Made by a program: the position numbers and the translations under genes. Of a stretch of DNA of 64,000 bases, positions 11,924 through 22,396 are shown piece after piece (the stretch's first letter is position 1; each line of letters begins with the position of its first letter). Origin of the DNA: Reticulascus tulasneorum (lineage: Eukaryota > Ascomycota > Sordariomycetes > Glomerellales > Reticulascaceae); the NCBI GenBank assembly GCA_001557505.1, contig LSAX01000005.1:2914001-2978000 (forward strand). The letters run 5' to 3'. The notes beneath the pieces were generated by a model. It was not told the origin of the DNA. It did no database searches and worked only from the letters and a program-made list of their open reading frames with translations.

Positions 11924-12660
11924 ATGTCGGTGACAAATGCTAACAGGTGGATAGAATGCCTCACCACAAACTCCCCCGCCAGCACTACGACTTCGGTCGA
12001 AATGTTGATACCGCCAGATGTACTAGCCGACTCGTCCATCTTCGAGACCTAAGCTTCAGGCATCGTCGGAGTCAAATCGAGGCAGTCGCGAGGAACCTCC
12101 TTCCGGCCGACCTCACGCCTACCTCGTTCCACTGGGCGCCTTCCACCGATACCCCAGGTAGAGACCATCGTGGTTGGTGCTTCGTCGTGTTCGAATGCCG
12201 ACGTGATGTCTTCCGTGCTGTGGCTGCATGGAACAGACAGTCGATCTGCGGCCCGCAGGCACGAGCACAGCAGGCCGACAGGGTATTTGTTTGAGGACGA
12301 TTGCTTTTTGATACGACACTGACAAGCAGAACAGCACCCCCGTCGCCCTCTCACTGCCACGACTCTCCCGCCCCCAACTCCTGCAGCTTCGATAGCTATG
12401 GCGCCTGCCACCACAACTCCCACCATGCCAGCCCTGGCAGCTCCTGCTCCTGCTCCTGCTCCTGCTGTTCCTCACCTTACGACTCCGGCTCCTGTTGCGG
12501 ACGAGGAAGGTCAGGTGAAAGTTGAGGACGAGAACGCTCAGCTGAAAATCGAGGACGCCCTCGACTGACTCAGCGACAAGTATGGCCAAGCTGGCAACAT
12601 GGGAGATGGCGACTGAGTGCAACCAAAGCGGACACTTTTCACATGCCGTCCCAGGTCTCA
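11924..12660 (+). pseudogene. Frame-broken remnant of an RRM / zinc-knuckle RNA-binding protein
   Basis: One frame (ATG 11956 to stop 12294) encodes an RRM-like fold: an RNP2-like LVHLRDLSF, then an RNP1-like RGWCFVVF, then AVAAWN and ICGPQARAQQADR. The first 15 codons or so look more native in the neighbouring frame (TNSPASTTTSVE), as if two compensating indels occurred. After the stop at 12294 a Pro/Ala-rich then acidic tail (VADEEGQVKVEDENAQLKIE) is open in another frame up to 12568, and a third frame holds C-N-Q-S-G-H-F-S-H at 12618, a partial CCHC knuckle. The pieces suggest a decayed RRM gene; alternative splicing or a new short protein of 113 aa cannot be excluded. Confidence 0.42.
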
Positions 12661-12767
12661 AGATATACAAACGAAACGAGCAGTCGCCACTCAACCGGAT
12701 TGGGCAACATATAACACGCTCTCTGCCACGGCTCCTCTCCGACAGCCGCAAGGCCCCGTCCATCATT

Positions 12768-12876
12768 TTCGCCTTCGGGCTGGTGAATAACCACTTCGCC
12801 TTCGGGCTGGTGGATAACGTCTTCGCCCTCGGGCTGGTGAATAACGTGTTCGCCTTCCGGGCTGGTGAATAACCAA
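12768..12876. repeat. Four-copy 27-bp tandem repeat
   Basis: Four near-identical 27-bp units start at 12768, 12795, 12822 and 12849; the last carries one extra C. The unit core is TTCGCCTTCGGGCTGGTG followed by RATAAC and three variable bases. Because 27 is divisible by three the repeat stays open in several frames, but no frame belongs to a gene I can support. Confidence 0.8.
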
Positions 12877-12885
12877 TATTTTCCA

Positions 12886-12952
12886 AATCGTGTGGTGCGA
12901 TGAAAAGCACCTGGTGTCCTTCGGGAAGTCGGTTCGAATCCTGCCACGATTA
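12886..12952 (+). other. tRNA-like relic (perfect acceptor pairing and B box)
   Basis: AATCGTG at 12886-12892 pairs perfectly with CACGATT at 12945-12951. A perfect B-box consensus (GGTTCGAATCC) is at 12931-12941, and a GGTGC/GCACC hairpin sits in the D-arm position. The total length of 67 nt leaves too little room for an anticodon arm, and the A box is poor, so this is not called a functional tRNA. It may be a decayed tRNA or the head of a tRNA-derived SINE. Confidence 0.35.
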
Positions 12953-12976
12953 TTGCCTTTCATGTCTGCTAAATTC

Positions 12977-14214
12977 GAGCGTAGACTGGATTCAGTTGAT
13001 CAGATGACGAACATCAGCTGCAATTGACAAACTCTAGAAGTGTTCGATGTGGTCATGGAAGGGACCATCGCCAAGGCAGGTTACAGCGAGACGGGTGGCT
13101 GCAACTTCAGAGGGCGCGGCATCAAATGGCATCGCGACAGCTTTGAAGTCAGTGAGTCGTCTCGGTGGATTTCTGCAATGCGGGACTACCTGCGGATCAG
13201 AATCTCTTGGGTAAGTCGGCAACTTGTGGTGGTCAATTGTACATAGTTGAATCAGGGCTGTCTAGTGCTTCGGTACATGATCAGCCTGATATTATTTTTC
13301 ATCCAAAGCAGTTTTATTAGTTTTGCGTCACGTAGATACAAGATGTAATGCACCAAATCCCAGGACAGGCTCATTTCAATACACGATGTTCCAAGACATC
13401 CCATCTAGATCTTTGTCAGTCCATGCTTCGTGATGTTCTCAACTACCATATGCTATTAGGATTCCTTTGCTAAGTTCAAGGCTAAACACCTAATCCATCC
13501 AGTAGCTAGCTTGTCGGCAGATATATCACTGTGGAAAATCTGTCGTAGGTATTAGACTTGGTAACGGTTAATAGGCTACAGAAAGTTGAGAAAGCCCTAA
13601 ACATAAATCTCACAAGATTTCAATAAAGAAATAACGAAAAAGAAACAACACACACCAGAGTCGATCCTAATAGTCCGCCTCAAAACTCCAAAAAGTTTGG
13701 CCTACCCCTTTTGGGTCGGCCTATGAATAACCCTCTAGGGTTTTTTTGCAAGTGAGACTCTCTGTGTTCGTACGAAGATATTTCTCCTTCGATCTGCCAT
13801 GATAGTGCTTGATATCTCACCGAGAATGTCAATTCGCAGTATATCGGAATTGCCCACTCAAATTAACCCGATTTTAATCCATTATTGTTGCAATGGAACC
13901 TAGCCCACAATGACCCTAGGCTGGTGTCTTTAAAGAGAGTGAATTTAGAAGCCTGTGTACCGCTAAACCATCTGGGGATCACTTGTTGGAAACCGTTTAC
14001 GGTATTTTGGGCTATAAGGGATAACCATGTTGCTGGCTTCACAAGACAACTCACGTGTTCTCAAGTGGCTTCGGAGAAGAGTAAAGAAGGAAGGCACCCT
14101 GGTTACAGGAAGTGGGAAGGCACGCCTGCAAGATTTACCTATCTACCTCTTTCAAGTGTCACCTAAGGTGCTGAGGTACAGGATCGTCACCCAGCACAAC
14201 CACTAGCTAGGCAC
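12977..14214. other. Intergenic region, no supportable gene
   Basis: Short open frames only. The plus-strand frame at 13885-14166 and the minus-strand frame at 13863-14054 are antisense to each other and neither has a domain. Repeated CACCTAAGGT words near 14158 and 14212 lie just beyond the 3' end of the Hsp70-like gene. Confidence 0.5.
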
Positions 14215-16325
14215 CTAAGGTAACGATGGGAATCCCATCTTCGCCCTGCCAACAACCTTTCTCTGGTGCAGAATTCTAAATACTAGTACTCCACTCTCAT
14301 CACACAGGCGAATGTTGAGAGTAAGCGGCACCTCATAGGTTGTGCGGTCATCAATCACAACCTTGTCCTTGATAGACAAGAGATCTATGTTATCGAGCGT
14401 AAACTCTACCTCGCCCACTCTTTCGATACCTGAAATTTAGTCAGCGAAAGCGAAATATAAGACTAAGCCAGATCCTTGTTCTAAAGCGGATAAAATCAGG
14501 GAACATACGCTCGTTTTCAATGGTAGCAGGAGCATTGTCAAGACTGCAGGCGTACAGTGCGTGTAAATACTTGTCTTGTAATGGGAGAGACACTTTTCGA
14601 CAGAATTCCGAATTTATCTCTGTGTCCTCATTTACAATCGTGTTCTATACTATGGTTAGCGCAGCTACAGACGGATTGGCTGAAGTCAGAAGCTCTGCTT
14701 GCCTTGCCGATCTCCCAGTGCATAAACCCGTCCAAATAGTCCTTTTTCCGAACTACGTCATACCAGATACGTCTCTTGTCTCTGTCGTATTCAGAATGAA
14801 TCAAGTCGTTGTATTCGTGTGATAAGGTGTGGCCGTAGTGCCTTCTGCACTTTTTTTCTGTTGTGATGGAACCTTCAACGCCTCGGAGAACTGCTCCACA
14901 TACAACAGCCGACCATCTATTACAACATTAGCTCCATTATACGTTGAATGAGAGGAGGTAGTTGGTTCTAACCCGCCGGTCCAAGGTACGGTTAAGCGAA
15001 TGCTCCGGTCATTACACCAGTCCTGTAGCTTCTCCTTGACGTATGGTGATGAGCCAAATCCACCAACAAGCACCACCGTATCAATCTTCTGGCCACGACT
15101 CTGCATCAGTTGGCGGCCCTGGCCATCCAAAAGGGTTTCGATGGCCTTAATCACGGGGTCAAAGAGGACCAGGAGATCTTGGTGGGTAAGTTTCACAGAC
15201 GAAATATCCGCGTCGTAAAAGGTCTTCATCTCCACCCCCATCTCCAGGCCTTTCATGGGCAGGTGTAGCCGCTTGGGACGACGCGATGGGTTTTTGTTGC
15301 TAAAAGCCCGCTTGATGAGCTCGAACTGATTCATAAAGCTGCTACTGGGTCCGGTGTTCCGGCGGTCGAGAGAAGTGAATGCCGAGCCGAAGCGGCTCTC
15401 GAGCAGTTTGTATAAGTTGCGATCAACAAACGTGCCACCACACTTCCCACCAGCACCTATGCAGAGCTCCTCCAGCTTCAGTGTTGGTGCAATCCTTTGG
15501 ACTTTATACGTGGTGATATCCTACCAGTTACAGTTAGCAGTTTCTTCGCTGTGGGCGAGGATCAGGGACAAACTAACAACTGTGCCGCCGCCGAGGTCGC
15601 ACACCATGATGCCATTTCCCTCCTGGAACCGGGTTAGTACTAATGGACAAGAACGTTCCGTGATCTCAAAATGCAACACCCACCTTCACGAAATCCCCAA
15701 CAGTATGAAGAGTGCTCTTGAGAGCCATGTGGGCAGCGGCTTCGGGTTCAGCGATGAGCATGATCCGATCAATCGGCTTTTGAGCGAATCCAGCATCTTC
15801 AGCGGCAGCTCGTGTAAGCAATTTCGCTTCTTCCGTCCACGTAGCAGGTACCGTCAGCCAAACATCGACTGGAAGGTGTTCAAGTTGGCCTTTGCCAAGT
15901 CTCTCGGCGATAGCCTCCTCGAACATGTCATACATGCCTTTAAGAAACACGGTCGCTACGTCTTTTGCAGACTTTCCCGGCGGAAGTTTCAAGAGTCCTT
16001 TGCCAGTGGCTCGGTCAAGATCCGCATCATCATATTCAGAAACAAGAGCCCCCTTGTCAAGCAAGAGCTTTGTCCAAGCGTAGGTGTGCATTCCTGATTC
16101 AACTTGGTAGCCCCATGCGTTCTTTGTAAGGTCGTCATTCTCGCTCGCGAGAGCCACCCACGAGGGAGCTTTCTGATTCTGCTCAGCGTTGGAAGAGCTG
16201 CCTGGGAATGCAGTCCAAGGGGTAATATCCTTGAAGTCAGAGGCGTTGGACATGGCAAAACTGAGGCCGGAATACGTTGTGCCGTAGTCGATGCCGACAA
16301 TTAGTCTTGCCCGGTCTTGCATCAT
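14215..16325 (-). CDS. Hsp70-like ATPase, fungal divergent type
   Basis: Six exons: 16325-15684, 15622-15578, 15520-14973, 14916-14703, 14644-14509 and 14429-14215 (599 aa). The nucleotide-binding motifs are all visible: VGIDYGTTYSGLS (residues 10-22), DLGGGTVDITTY split across an intron near residues 223-234, and VVLVGGFGSSPYVKEKL in exon 3. The C-terminal part contains KCRRHYG and LYACSLDNAPATIENER, typical of the large, fast-evolving Hsp70-like group of filamentous fungi. There is no canonical substrate-binding lid and no EEVD end. Intron 4 has a GC donor (AAG/GCAAGC) and a GTATAG acceptor and is needed for frame. It faces a coiled-coil gene across 735 bp. The role is unknown; a cytosolic ATP-driven switch is inferred. 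Confidence 0.88.
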
Positions 16326-17060
16326 GAACCGTTCTGCTGAATACCTCAGTTCGGCTGCACTCAGTTATTTGTTGTAGTGGAAGATCGAAACCTAGTTAAA
16401 AATCAAACCTAGCCACCTAAGTGACGGTAAAGAGAATGAGGAGAAAGGAAGAGGGCAGACAGATCAATGATATGGGGATGGATGCCTGCGGAAGCTCAGC
16501 AAGGCAGACAGGCTGCGGCAGCCATCGAAGCTCGATGGGCAGTTCTGGTTTTAACGAACTAGATCACACATTGCCTTGGGAGGCCACTTGAACGGCCGTC
16601 GGGCCGCAGGCGAACCATTTCGCAAAGCATGCATGTTGGTGATAGAAATGGGGGGCTTAGCTAGAGGTCCAGACCGACTCCATGTTTCAGCTATTTGTCG
16701 GGGTTCATGTACGTTGCGTCTGATATGTGTCTGGGGCGTTTTCAATGCATGTCGTTGGATGATAAGCAAAATACACTGTGTGAAATGACTGTAGGCGCCC
16801 GCCCTCCGCGTCTGCGGCCTTGTCACGTTTTGCCCAGAAACTAGTCTAGCCAGGTCGGCGGCCATAATACTGGTTAAAAATAGCCTAAAGAGCCCGAAGA
16901 GCGAGCATAATAAAGATGTAAAAGAACGTTCGATTCCCAAAAAAGCATGCAGCATCATTTCATGCCAGTATTCCTGGAATACATCGTCATAGAGAGAACA
17001 ACACTCTAGTGCATAGTGTCTACTCTCATTACGCACCTCGCTGTGCCGCAACTACCTACC
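16326..17060. promoter_or_regulatory. Divergent promoter of Hsp70-like (-) and coiled-coil (+) genes
   Basis: 735 bp between two opposed start codons. Neither strand has a supportable gene here. The arrangement allows shared regulation. Confidence 0.5.
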
Positions 17061-18788
17061 ATGGTCGATCCTGAGTGGGAGAATGGCTTGGAAGGCCACC
17101 TGCATTTTTCAATCGCCCAATTAGATGATGGCAGCGACATGCAGAAAAACAACGAGGTCAGTTTCTTCTCTGGCTGCCATCAGGCCGGCTTGTGTTCAAT
17201 GGCTTACGATAATCTCCAGACGATTCACCACCATCTGGCTTCGGATGTGACTGATTGTGAAGGGAGAACTGACGTCAACCATTGCGCCGACGCTCCTGAC
17301 AACATTTCATCTGATATCCGGCCGGCCGAGTCTAATGGCCTTACTCCAGTATTGCCAGACAACAGCGTAGATCATATCCAGGCAGCTAAGGGTCGATGTA
17401 GCTCGATCAACTTGGACCGCGACATGGGTAGAGCCAGTTCTACTACTTCACGAAGCCACGCCGACAAGAAACCGAAGGGTGAGACCGCACCCACGGCGGG
17501 CTTCAAAACGACCATGCACAGGTATATAACCAGCCCGTGGACTAGAGGCAGAGACAACGAGCAGAGCGTGTCCAAGGATAATCTGGATGTGACGCCTCCT
17601 CACAAGGTAATTGACAACCTGACTAGACAGCTAATGACCAGAGATAAGGAAATCGCACGACTGAATGAAGAATTGATGGAGGTCAGGTCCTGGTGCAATT
17701 CTTGGGCCGGCCGATCAAAGGAAAACGCTAGGGGGCTTCGCGACTTGGACACAAGATACGCCCGACTCGAGCAAAATAAAGACCAGCTTGAAGAGGAGCT
17801 GCGAGAAGAAAAGAGATTCGCTCTGGGGCTACAAGAGCGTCTTTCGGCCCAAGAGCAGGTCATTACCCAGGTACATTCGACTGCTATTTCTAGGTTGGCC
17901 CAAGGCGTTTCAACCGACCTCCCAGATGATAAGATCCGGAGCCGTCTCCACTACTTCTTTGAACAAGATGTACGAGGGTGGTGCATGGATTTCAGGGCTA
18001 AAGAGAGCAAGAGCCTGGATGATGCTATGCGATTAATGGCCTCATTCAACATCATATCCAATGCGATGGATGTCCCTTGCATTCTTCAACGAAGTATGAG
18101 CTCGACAACACTTACAGGCCTGATGTTGGAGACTGCGGTGATGAATCACTTGTGCTGGAAGTTTCTTGAAGATCCCTTCTTTCTAAACCCGGACGTCTTC
18201 AACATAGACAATTTGAATGGTAAGGAGGACTTGCGTGCGTGTTGCTCTTATGCCTGGCGTACATGCCCATTTACTAACGATGATATATCATCTACAGAGT
18301 TTCCGAAAGCACCGGCCGTGAATTGGCGTATCCACACCTGCGAATTTCTTGAGACAGTCTTTTCGCCGAGCAAGCAGACGTACATGAACTGGGCAAAGGA
18401 ATTCGCAACGAGGTTCAGCGGCCTCCTCCAGCCCCTCGATGAAGAGGGTTTTAATGATCTAGCGGGCTTGTTCGAGATCTTTTCTAAGCTTGCGCTCCGT
18501 CTTTGGAAAAGGAAAGCGCATATATATGTGGAAAGACTTGACATACCGACTCTAAAGACGTTCAAGGCAGTCAACGGTGACATGGAGGCACATCCGTCCG
18601 TTCCAATCGAGGCCGGTGGCAAAAGAATGGATGGTCAGGATGTCCAGGTGCTCGTGCGACCACGGATTGCTTGTGAACCGGTTCTTGATGACGGATCGCT
18701 TGGCGAGAGAGTGGTATGGTCTAATGCTTTGATTTGGACATCCAACTCCAGCGACGTTGCAGACGTCAATATGGAGCAAAATTGTTGA
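17061..18788 (+). CDS. Coiled-coil protein of unknown function
   Basis: The start is ATG 17061 (MVDPEW). An intron at 18220-18297 (GTAAGG donor, TACTAAC branch, CTACAG acceptor) is very likely although the frame stays open through it; spliced length is 549 aa, unspliced 575 aa. The first 180 residues are polar and probably disordered. A coiled coil spans about residues 185-285 (KEIARLNEELMEVRS, then heptads rich in Leu, Glu, Lys and Arg). The rest is a helical domain beginning LPDDKIRSRLHYFFEQDVRGWC. I recognise this as a family of uncharacterised filamentous-ascomycete proteins but know no function. Divergence from an Hsp70-like gene suggests a possible functional pair. Confidence 0.8.
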   Translation: MVDPEWENGLEGHLHFSIAQLDDGSDMQKNNEVSFFSGCHQAGLCSMAYDNLQTIHHHLASDVTDCEGRTDVNHCADAPDNISSDIRPAESNGLTPVLPDNSVDHIQAAKGRCSSINLDRDMGRASSTTSRSHADKKPKGETAPTAGFKTTMHRYITSPWTRGRDNEQSVSKDNLDVTPPHKVIDNLTRQLMTRDKEIARLNEELMEVRSWCNSWAGRSKENARGLRDLDTRYARLEQNKDQLEEELREEKRFALGLQERLSAQEQVITQVHSTAISRLAQGVSTDLPDDKIRSRLHYFFEQDVRGWCMDFRAKESKSLDDAMRLMASFNIISNAMDVPCILQRSMSSTTLTGLMLETAVMNHLCWKFLEDPFFLNPDVFNIDNLNGKEDLRACCSYAWRTCPFTNDDISSTEFPKAPAVNWRIHTCEFLETVFSPSKQTYMNWAKEFATRFSGLLQPLDEEGFNDLAGLFEIFSKLALRLWKRKAHIYVERLDIPTLKTFKAVNGDMEAHPSVPIEAGGKRMDGQDVQVLVRPRIACEPVLDDGSLGERVVWSNALIWTSNSSDVADVNMEQNC

Positions 18789-19941
18789 TTTCATACTGGA
18801 TATGCAAACGCAGCCATCACTTTCGCAGGCCTAGGTGTTTGCGCGAAGTCTGGTGTTAGATACAAGCACAGGCAGAAAGGTTCCCTCTAGACATTGTGAG
18901 GCCGGTTCCCAAATTGTAGCCTCTTGTGCTTGCTTTCGAATCGCGGATCTTTGAATGCTCCGGCAGGTATCTCGTGTTGGAAAAAAAGAAGATGAGTGCA
19001 AATTTGACTTTTACAGGATCCGAGTTCGGTATGCTGCAGGCCGTACGTTCCCACGCAACCGGGTATAACGCAAGTTTGGGCTTTGCCGCCGGTCTGTGTG
19101 ATAGGAACATATTCGCAAGTAGCAGAATTGCCTTTGAAAGACGCATTTGTAAGTCCAGAGTAAGGACGCGAGCGCCCTCGTTTACGTCACAAAACTGTGA
19201 GCATCATTACTCGTTCGCCGCCATTTCTGACATCCGGGTTGATATGGTCAATCTCCCCGTAATCGCCTTAAGGGATGGCGTCACGGTTTATGACATGGGC
19301 TACATGCCAGTCTGGAAAAAGAATAGGGCTGATGCAACATACATTAGAAATTCCCCAACCTTTTGAGCACGTGCTGGATTTCAGGATTGCCAACACGCTG
19401 GGGGTCGCCTAAAACCTCCTAGAATTAGAGGCCTGAAGTTGGAAGGGTAATTAGTCCGTAGAGCTTGAAGCTTGTTTAAATTCAGCTTACCATTTCGGGA
19501 CTAGCAGGAACGCTATCGATGCTCCTGCTCACCGAGAGGTCGCAGGAAGCGGCAACATCGCAGATTGAGATTCAAATTGTGGCCAAACGCCCGGCTCAGC
19601 CAATCCCATTCGCCTTGCATCTTTTGCAACCTTCCCAATCGAATACCAGTCAATTCCCACGTGCGCGTCTCTTGCATGGGTTCGCCGGTATTCGGTGGCT
19701 GGCAACCGGCACCCTAGCTGCTGGATGCGTGGACCTGCAGCAATTTGTCTGCGGTCCAGCTTGCCAAGTGCATACCCACGATGTCCAAAGACCTGGGAGA
19801 AGCGGAGTTCCCGCCTTGCCGTCTCCAATTGCCAGCAATGGGTTGTCTGAAAATACATAAGAGACTGCCGATTCTCTTTCCTTGTTCATAGCTTCACTGT
19901 TACCCACGTCATTTGGATCATTCCGATTGAGTGTCTGCAAA
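18789..19941. other. Intergenic region with an uncertain small ORF
   Basis: Between two plus-strand genes. It holds overlapping candidate frames on both strands near 18.9-19.4 kb, described under the cysteine-rich entry, and the promoter of the phytase-like gene. The plus-strand frame 19519-19860 has no support. Confidence 0.45.
18887..19178 (-). other. Possible cysteine-rich secreted-protein exon
   Basis: A minus-strand frame open from about 19178 to a stop at 18887-18889 encodes GNSATCEYVPITQTGGKAQT, then C-VIPG-C, GTYGLQHTELGS, C-KSQI-C. Five cysteines fall in 42 residues (spacings 15, 4, 13, 4), as in small secreted fungal proteins. No ATG or signal peptide lies in frame; an upstream exon would be required and I could not build one. 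The opposite strand has a 125-codon frame (ATG 18992 to 19366) that is an alternative explanation. Treat as a candidate only. Confidence 0.2.
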
Positions 19942-21667
19942 ATGAGTCTCCGCAATTATGCTGTTGGTCTTCTGGCCCTTGCAGGAAGCATCTGCAACGC
20001 TGCCCCGCCTGTAGCCTCCACTAATTGCAACGGTCGCCCATACAGCTATGATGAGCTTGCTGGCTACGGGTTCGTCCTGGGCACCGATCGGGACAAGTAC
20101 GGTGATTCCCTCAGCCTTGGCTCAGCCATCGCGATCACATCGTGGGGCTACATCAAGCAGCAGAACACCTACGTCGGCACCCTCTATGGCCTGCCAGACC
20201 GTGGCTGGAATACCAACGGCACGCTGAACTTCGCTTCAAGAGTCCACAAGTTCGCAATCACGCTCAAGCCGGCTCCGGACGCCACTGTCACCAACCCGTC
20301 GGCGCCGAACTTGAAGCTGCAATATCTGGATACCATATTACTCAAAGCGCCTGACGGCAGCTACTGCACCGGTCTCGACCCCGACCAGAATGGAGTCCTT
20401 TCATTCCCAGGTTTCCCAGATCTCCCTGGCGCCTTTTGGACTGGCGACGGGTACGGCGGGCCAGGATCTGGAGGAAAGGGCGTTGCTATTGATGCCGAGG
20501 GTCTTGTCATCAACAGCGACGGATCCTTCTGGGTCAGCGATGAGTATGGCCCATACGTTTACAAGTTCGATAAGGATGGAACCATGACGGGTGCTATCGC
20601 GCCTCCGGACGCCATTTTGCCACTCCGGCAGGGCCAAGTCAGGTAGGAAGCAAATGACCACATGTGGACATCGAAAACTAACCACCCACCGCAGCTTCTC
20701 GGCCGATAGCCCGCCCATCTACGACCCCAATAAGCACCCTGTACCAGCTAATCCCACCCAAGGCCGTCAGAACAACCAAGGTTTCGAAGGCCTTACCGCT
20801 AGCCCAGACGGGAAGAAGTTGTACGTATTGCTCCAATCGGCCGCCCGCCAAGAAGGCGGCTCCAATGCGGCAACACGTATCTACACCCGACTACTTCAAT
20901 ACGCGATCGATGGCAACAAGGCGCCGAAGTATGAGGCGGAGTACGTGCTCCCCCTACCGACATTCGTCAACGCCGCTGGTCAGACCCGCATTGCTGCGCA
21001 GTCTGAGCTGCATTTCGCCAGTGACAACCAGTTTTTCTTCCTGCCTCGCGACTCAAGCGTCGGCCGTACGTTCCCGGCTACGACCTCGGTCTATCGCCAT
21101 GTGGATGTTTTCGACATCACTAAGGCGACCAATATCGCTGGCCCAGCGCACGATGCATTCAACGCCTCCATCGCGAGTACCGGTACGTGTATCTAACCTA
21201 CTTTCTGTTGATAATGGAGCGAACTTTACTAAAACGACATGTAGCGGGAGTTCTCAACTCAGATATTACCGCCGCGACTGTATGTCCCTTCCTAGATGTC
21301 AATGTCAATGCGCAACTCGGACGTTTCGGCCTGCACAACGGTGGTATCGATGACAGCTCCTTGTTGAACGAGAAGTGGGAGGGCATCGCTGTTGTCCCTT
21401 CGAACTTCGACTGCAAGAAGCGAGATGGTGACGGAAGCACGGAGTACTTCATATTTGTAGCGTCTGACAACGATTTCATCACCCAAGACGGTAAGTTAAG
21501 GTCGTTGCACTGTCGCGTCAAATTTTTATGGCGAGACTAATCGATGGATAGGGTACACAAACTTTGGGAAAACTCGCTACAAGGATGCCACCGGCTTCAA
21601 CTTGGACAACCAGATTCTTGTTTTCAAGGTCACTCTCGGGAATAACCCAAACCCGCTAGTTGGTTAA
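19942..21667 (+). CDS. Secreted phytase-like (esterase-like domain) protein
   Basis: Four exons: 19942-20642, 20695-21182, 21245-21490 and 21552-21667 (516 aa). All introns are GT..AG, 52-62 nt. The start ATG 19942 gives a clean signal peptide (MSLRNYAVGLLALAGSICNA) ending before AAPP. The body matches the phytase-like beta-propeller family: GSAIAITSW, YGLPDRGWNTNGTLNF, FWVSDEYGPYVYKFDKDG, PIYDPNKHPVPANPTQGRQ, NQGFEGLTASPDGKKLYVL, LNEKWEGIAVVP and SDNDFITQDGYTNFG. Family members are called phytase-like or esterase-like, but activity is proven for few, so phosphate release from phytate is only a possibility. It converges on the subtilase gene. Confidence 0.87.
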
Positions 21668-22396
21668 GCTTGCAAGCTGTAGACTAAAAGCGTTAAAGTG
21701 GCCTATCGGTTGACGGAAGCGGTAGTGACGAGATGGAATTGCTGTTACCGCGGCTTTAATAGTAATTACTGTTGCCACGGCGAGTATGGCCTCGCCAATT
21801 ATCCCCCAATTATATCTGACAAGAGGCGTGACTGAAAAATACATCTCTCTTTCGAACTTCGTAGAGAGTTCAAAGAACAGAATGCAAATTCGCCAACCCA
21901 GCAATCCGGGATACCGTTGGTTCGTGATGTTCCTCTGATAAACTCTCAACTGGACCAAATTCTCCTTTGTGATATTCGTCCTTTACAAAGAGCATGACTA
22001 GCGAAATTCACTTCCTGTATCATTCGTGTGTTGCAAAGAAGACGGCTCGTGGTCAACTGGGTCGATTGTTCTCGACCTCGGCAGGGTTCCGTCTTCGATC
22101 CAATGTAGCACGCACTGGAGGGTAGATCATAGATTGAAAGCTAACGGTCACAATATCTGTTCAAAGTGTGTATTCACCTTCTCCATAAATTACATGTAAT
22201 CCATTAGGGGTTATTTGTCTCTTTTAATAGGGGTGGGTTGCCATATTGTAATGGGAAGTTGTGATTCTGTACCGCAACAAACCCCCATTAGTCCCAATCG
22301 GGGGTTTATCACTTCCGCAATATAAGTTGAATCAAGAGACTCTATCGATTTGAAATTATCTAATGTTGTAGTCTAGTGATATATCGCATGTCGATA
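21668..22396. terminator. Shared 3' region of two convergent genes
   Basis: 730 bp between the stop codons of the phytase-like and subtilase genes. At 22279-22307 an AAACCCCC/GGGGGTTT inverted repeat (8-bp arms, 13-nt loop) lies inside GGAAGT (22254-22259) and ACTTCC (22311-22316). Placement between convergent genes fits a termination or mRNA-end role, which is inference. Confidence 0.3.

Noticed and set aside
12768..12876. CRISPR array
   Set aside because: Units are directly adjacent without unique spacers, and the genome is eukaryotic.
12886..12952. Functional tRNA gene
   Set aside because: Acceptor stem and B box are perfect, but only 67 nt are available, the anticodon arm cannot be formed, one T-stem pair is mismatched and the A box is poor. 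Kept only as a relic.
13670..13760. Terminal repeat of a Tc1/mariner-like element
   Set aside because: A GGCCTA..TAGGCC-like local inverted pattern exists, but no partner end, target duplication or transposase fragment was found.
18992..19366. Plus-strand protein of about 125 aa
   Set aside because: No domain, signal or conserved-looking block; the opposite strand has a competing Cys-rich frame. Left undecided rather than called.
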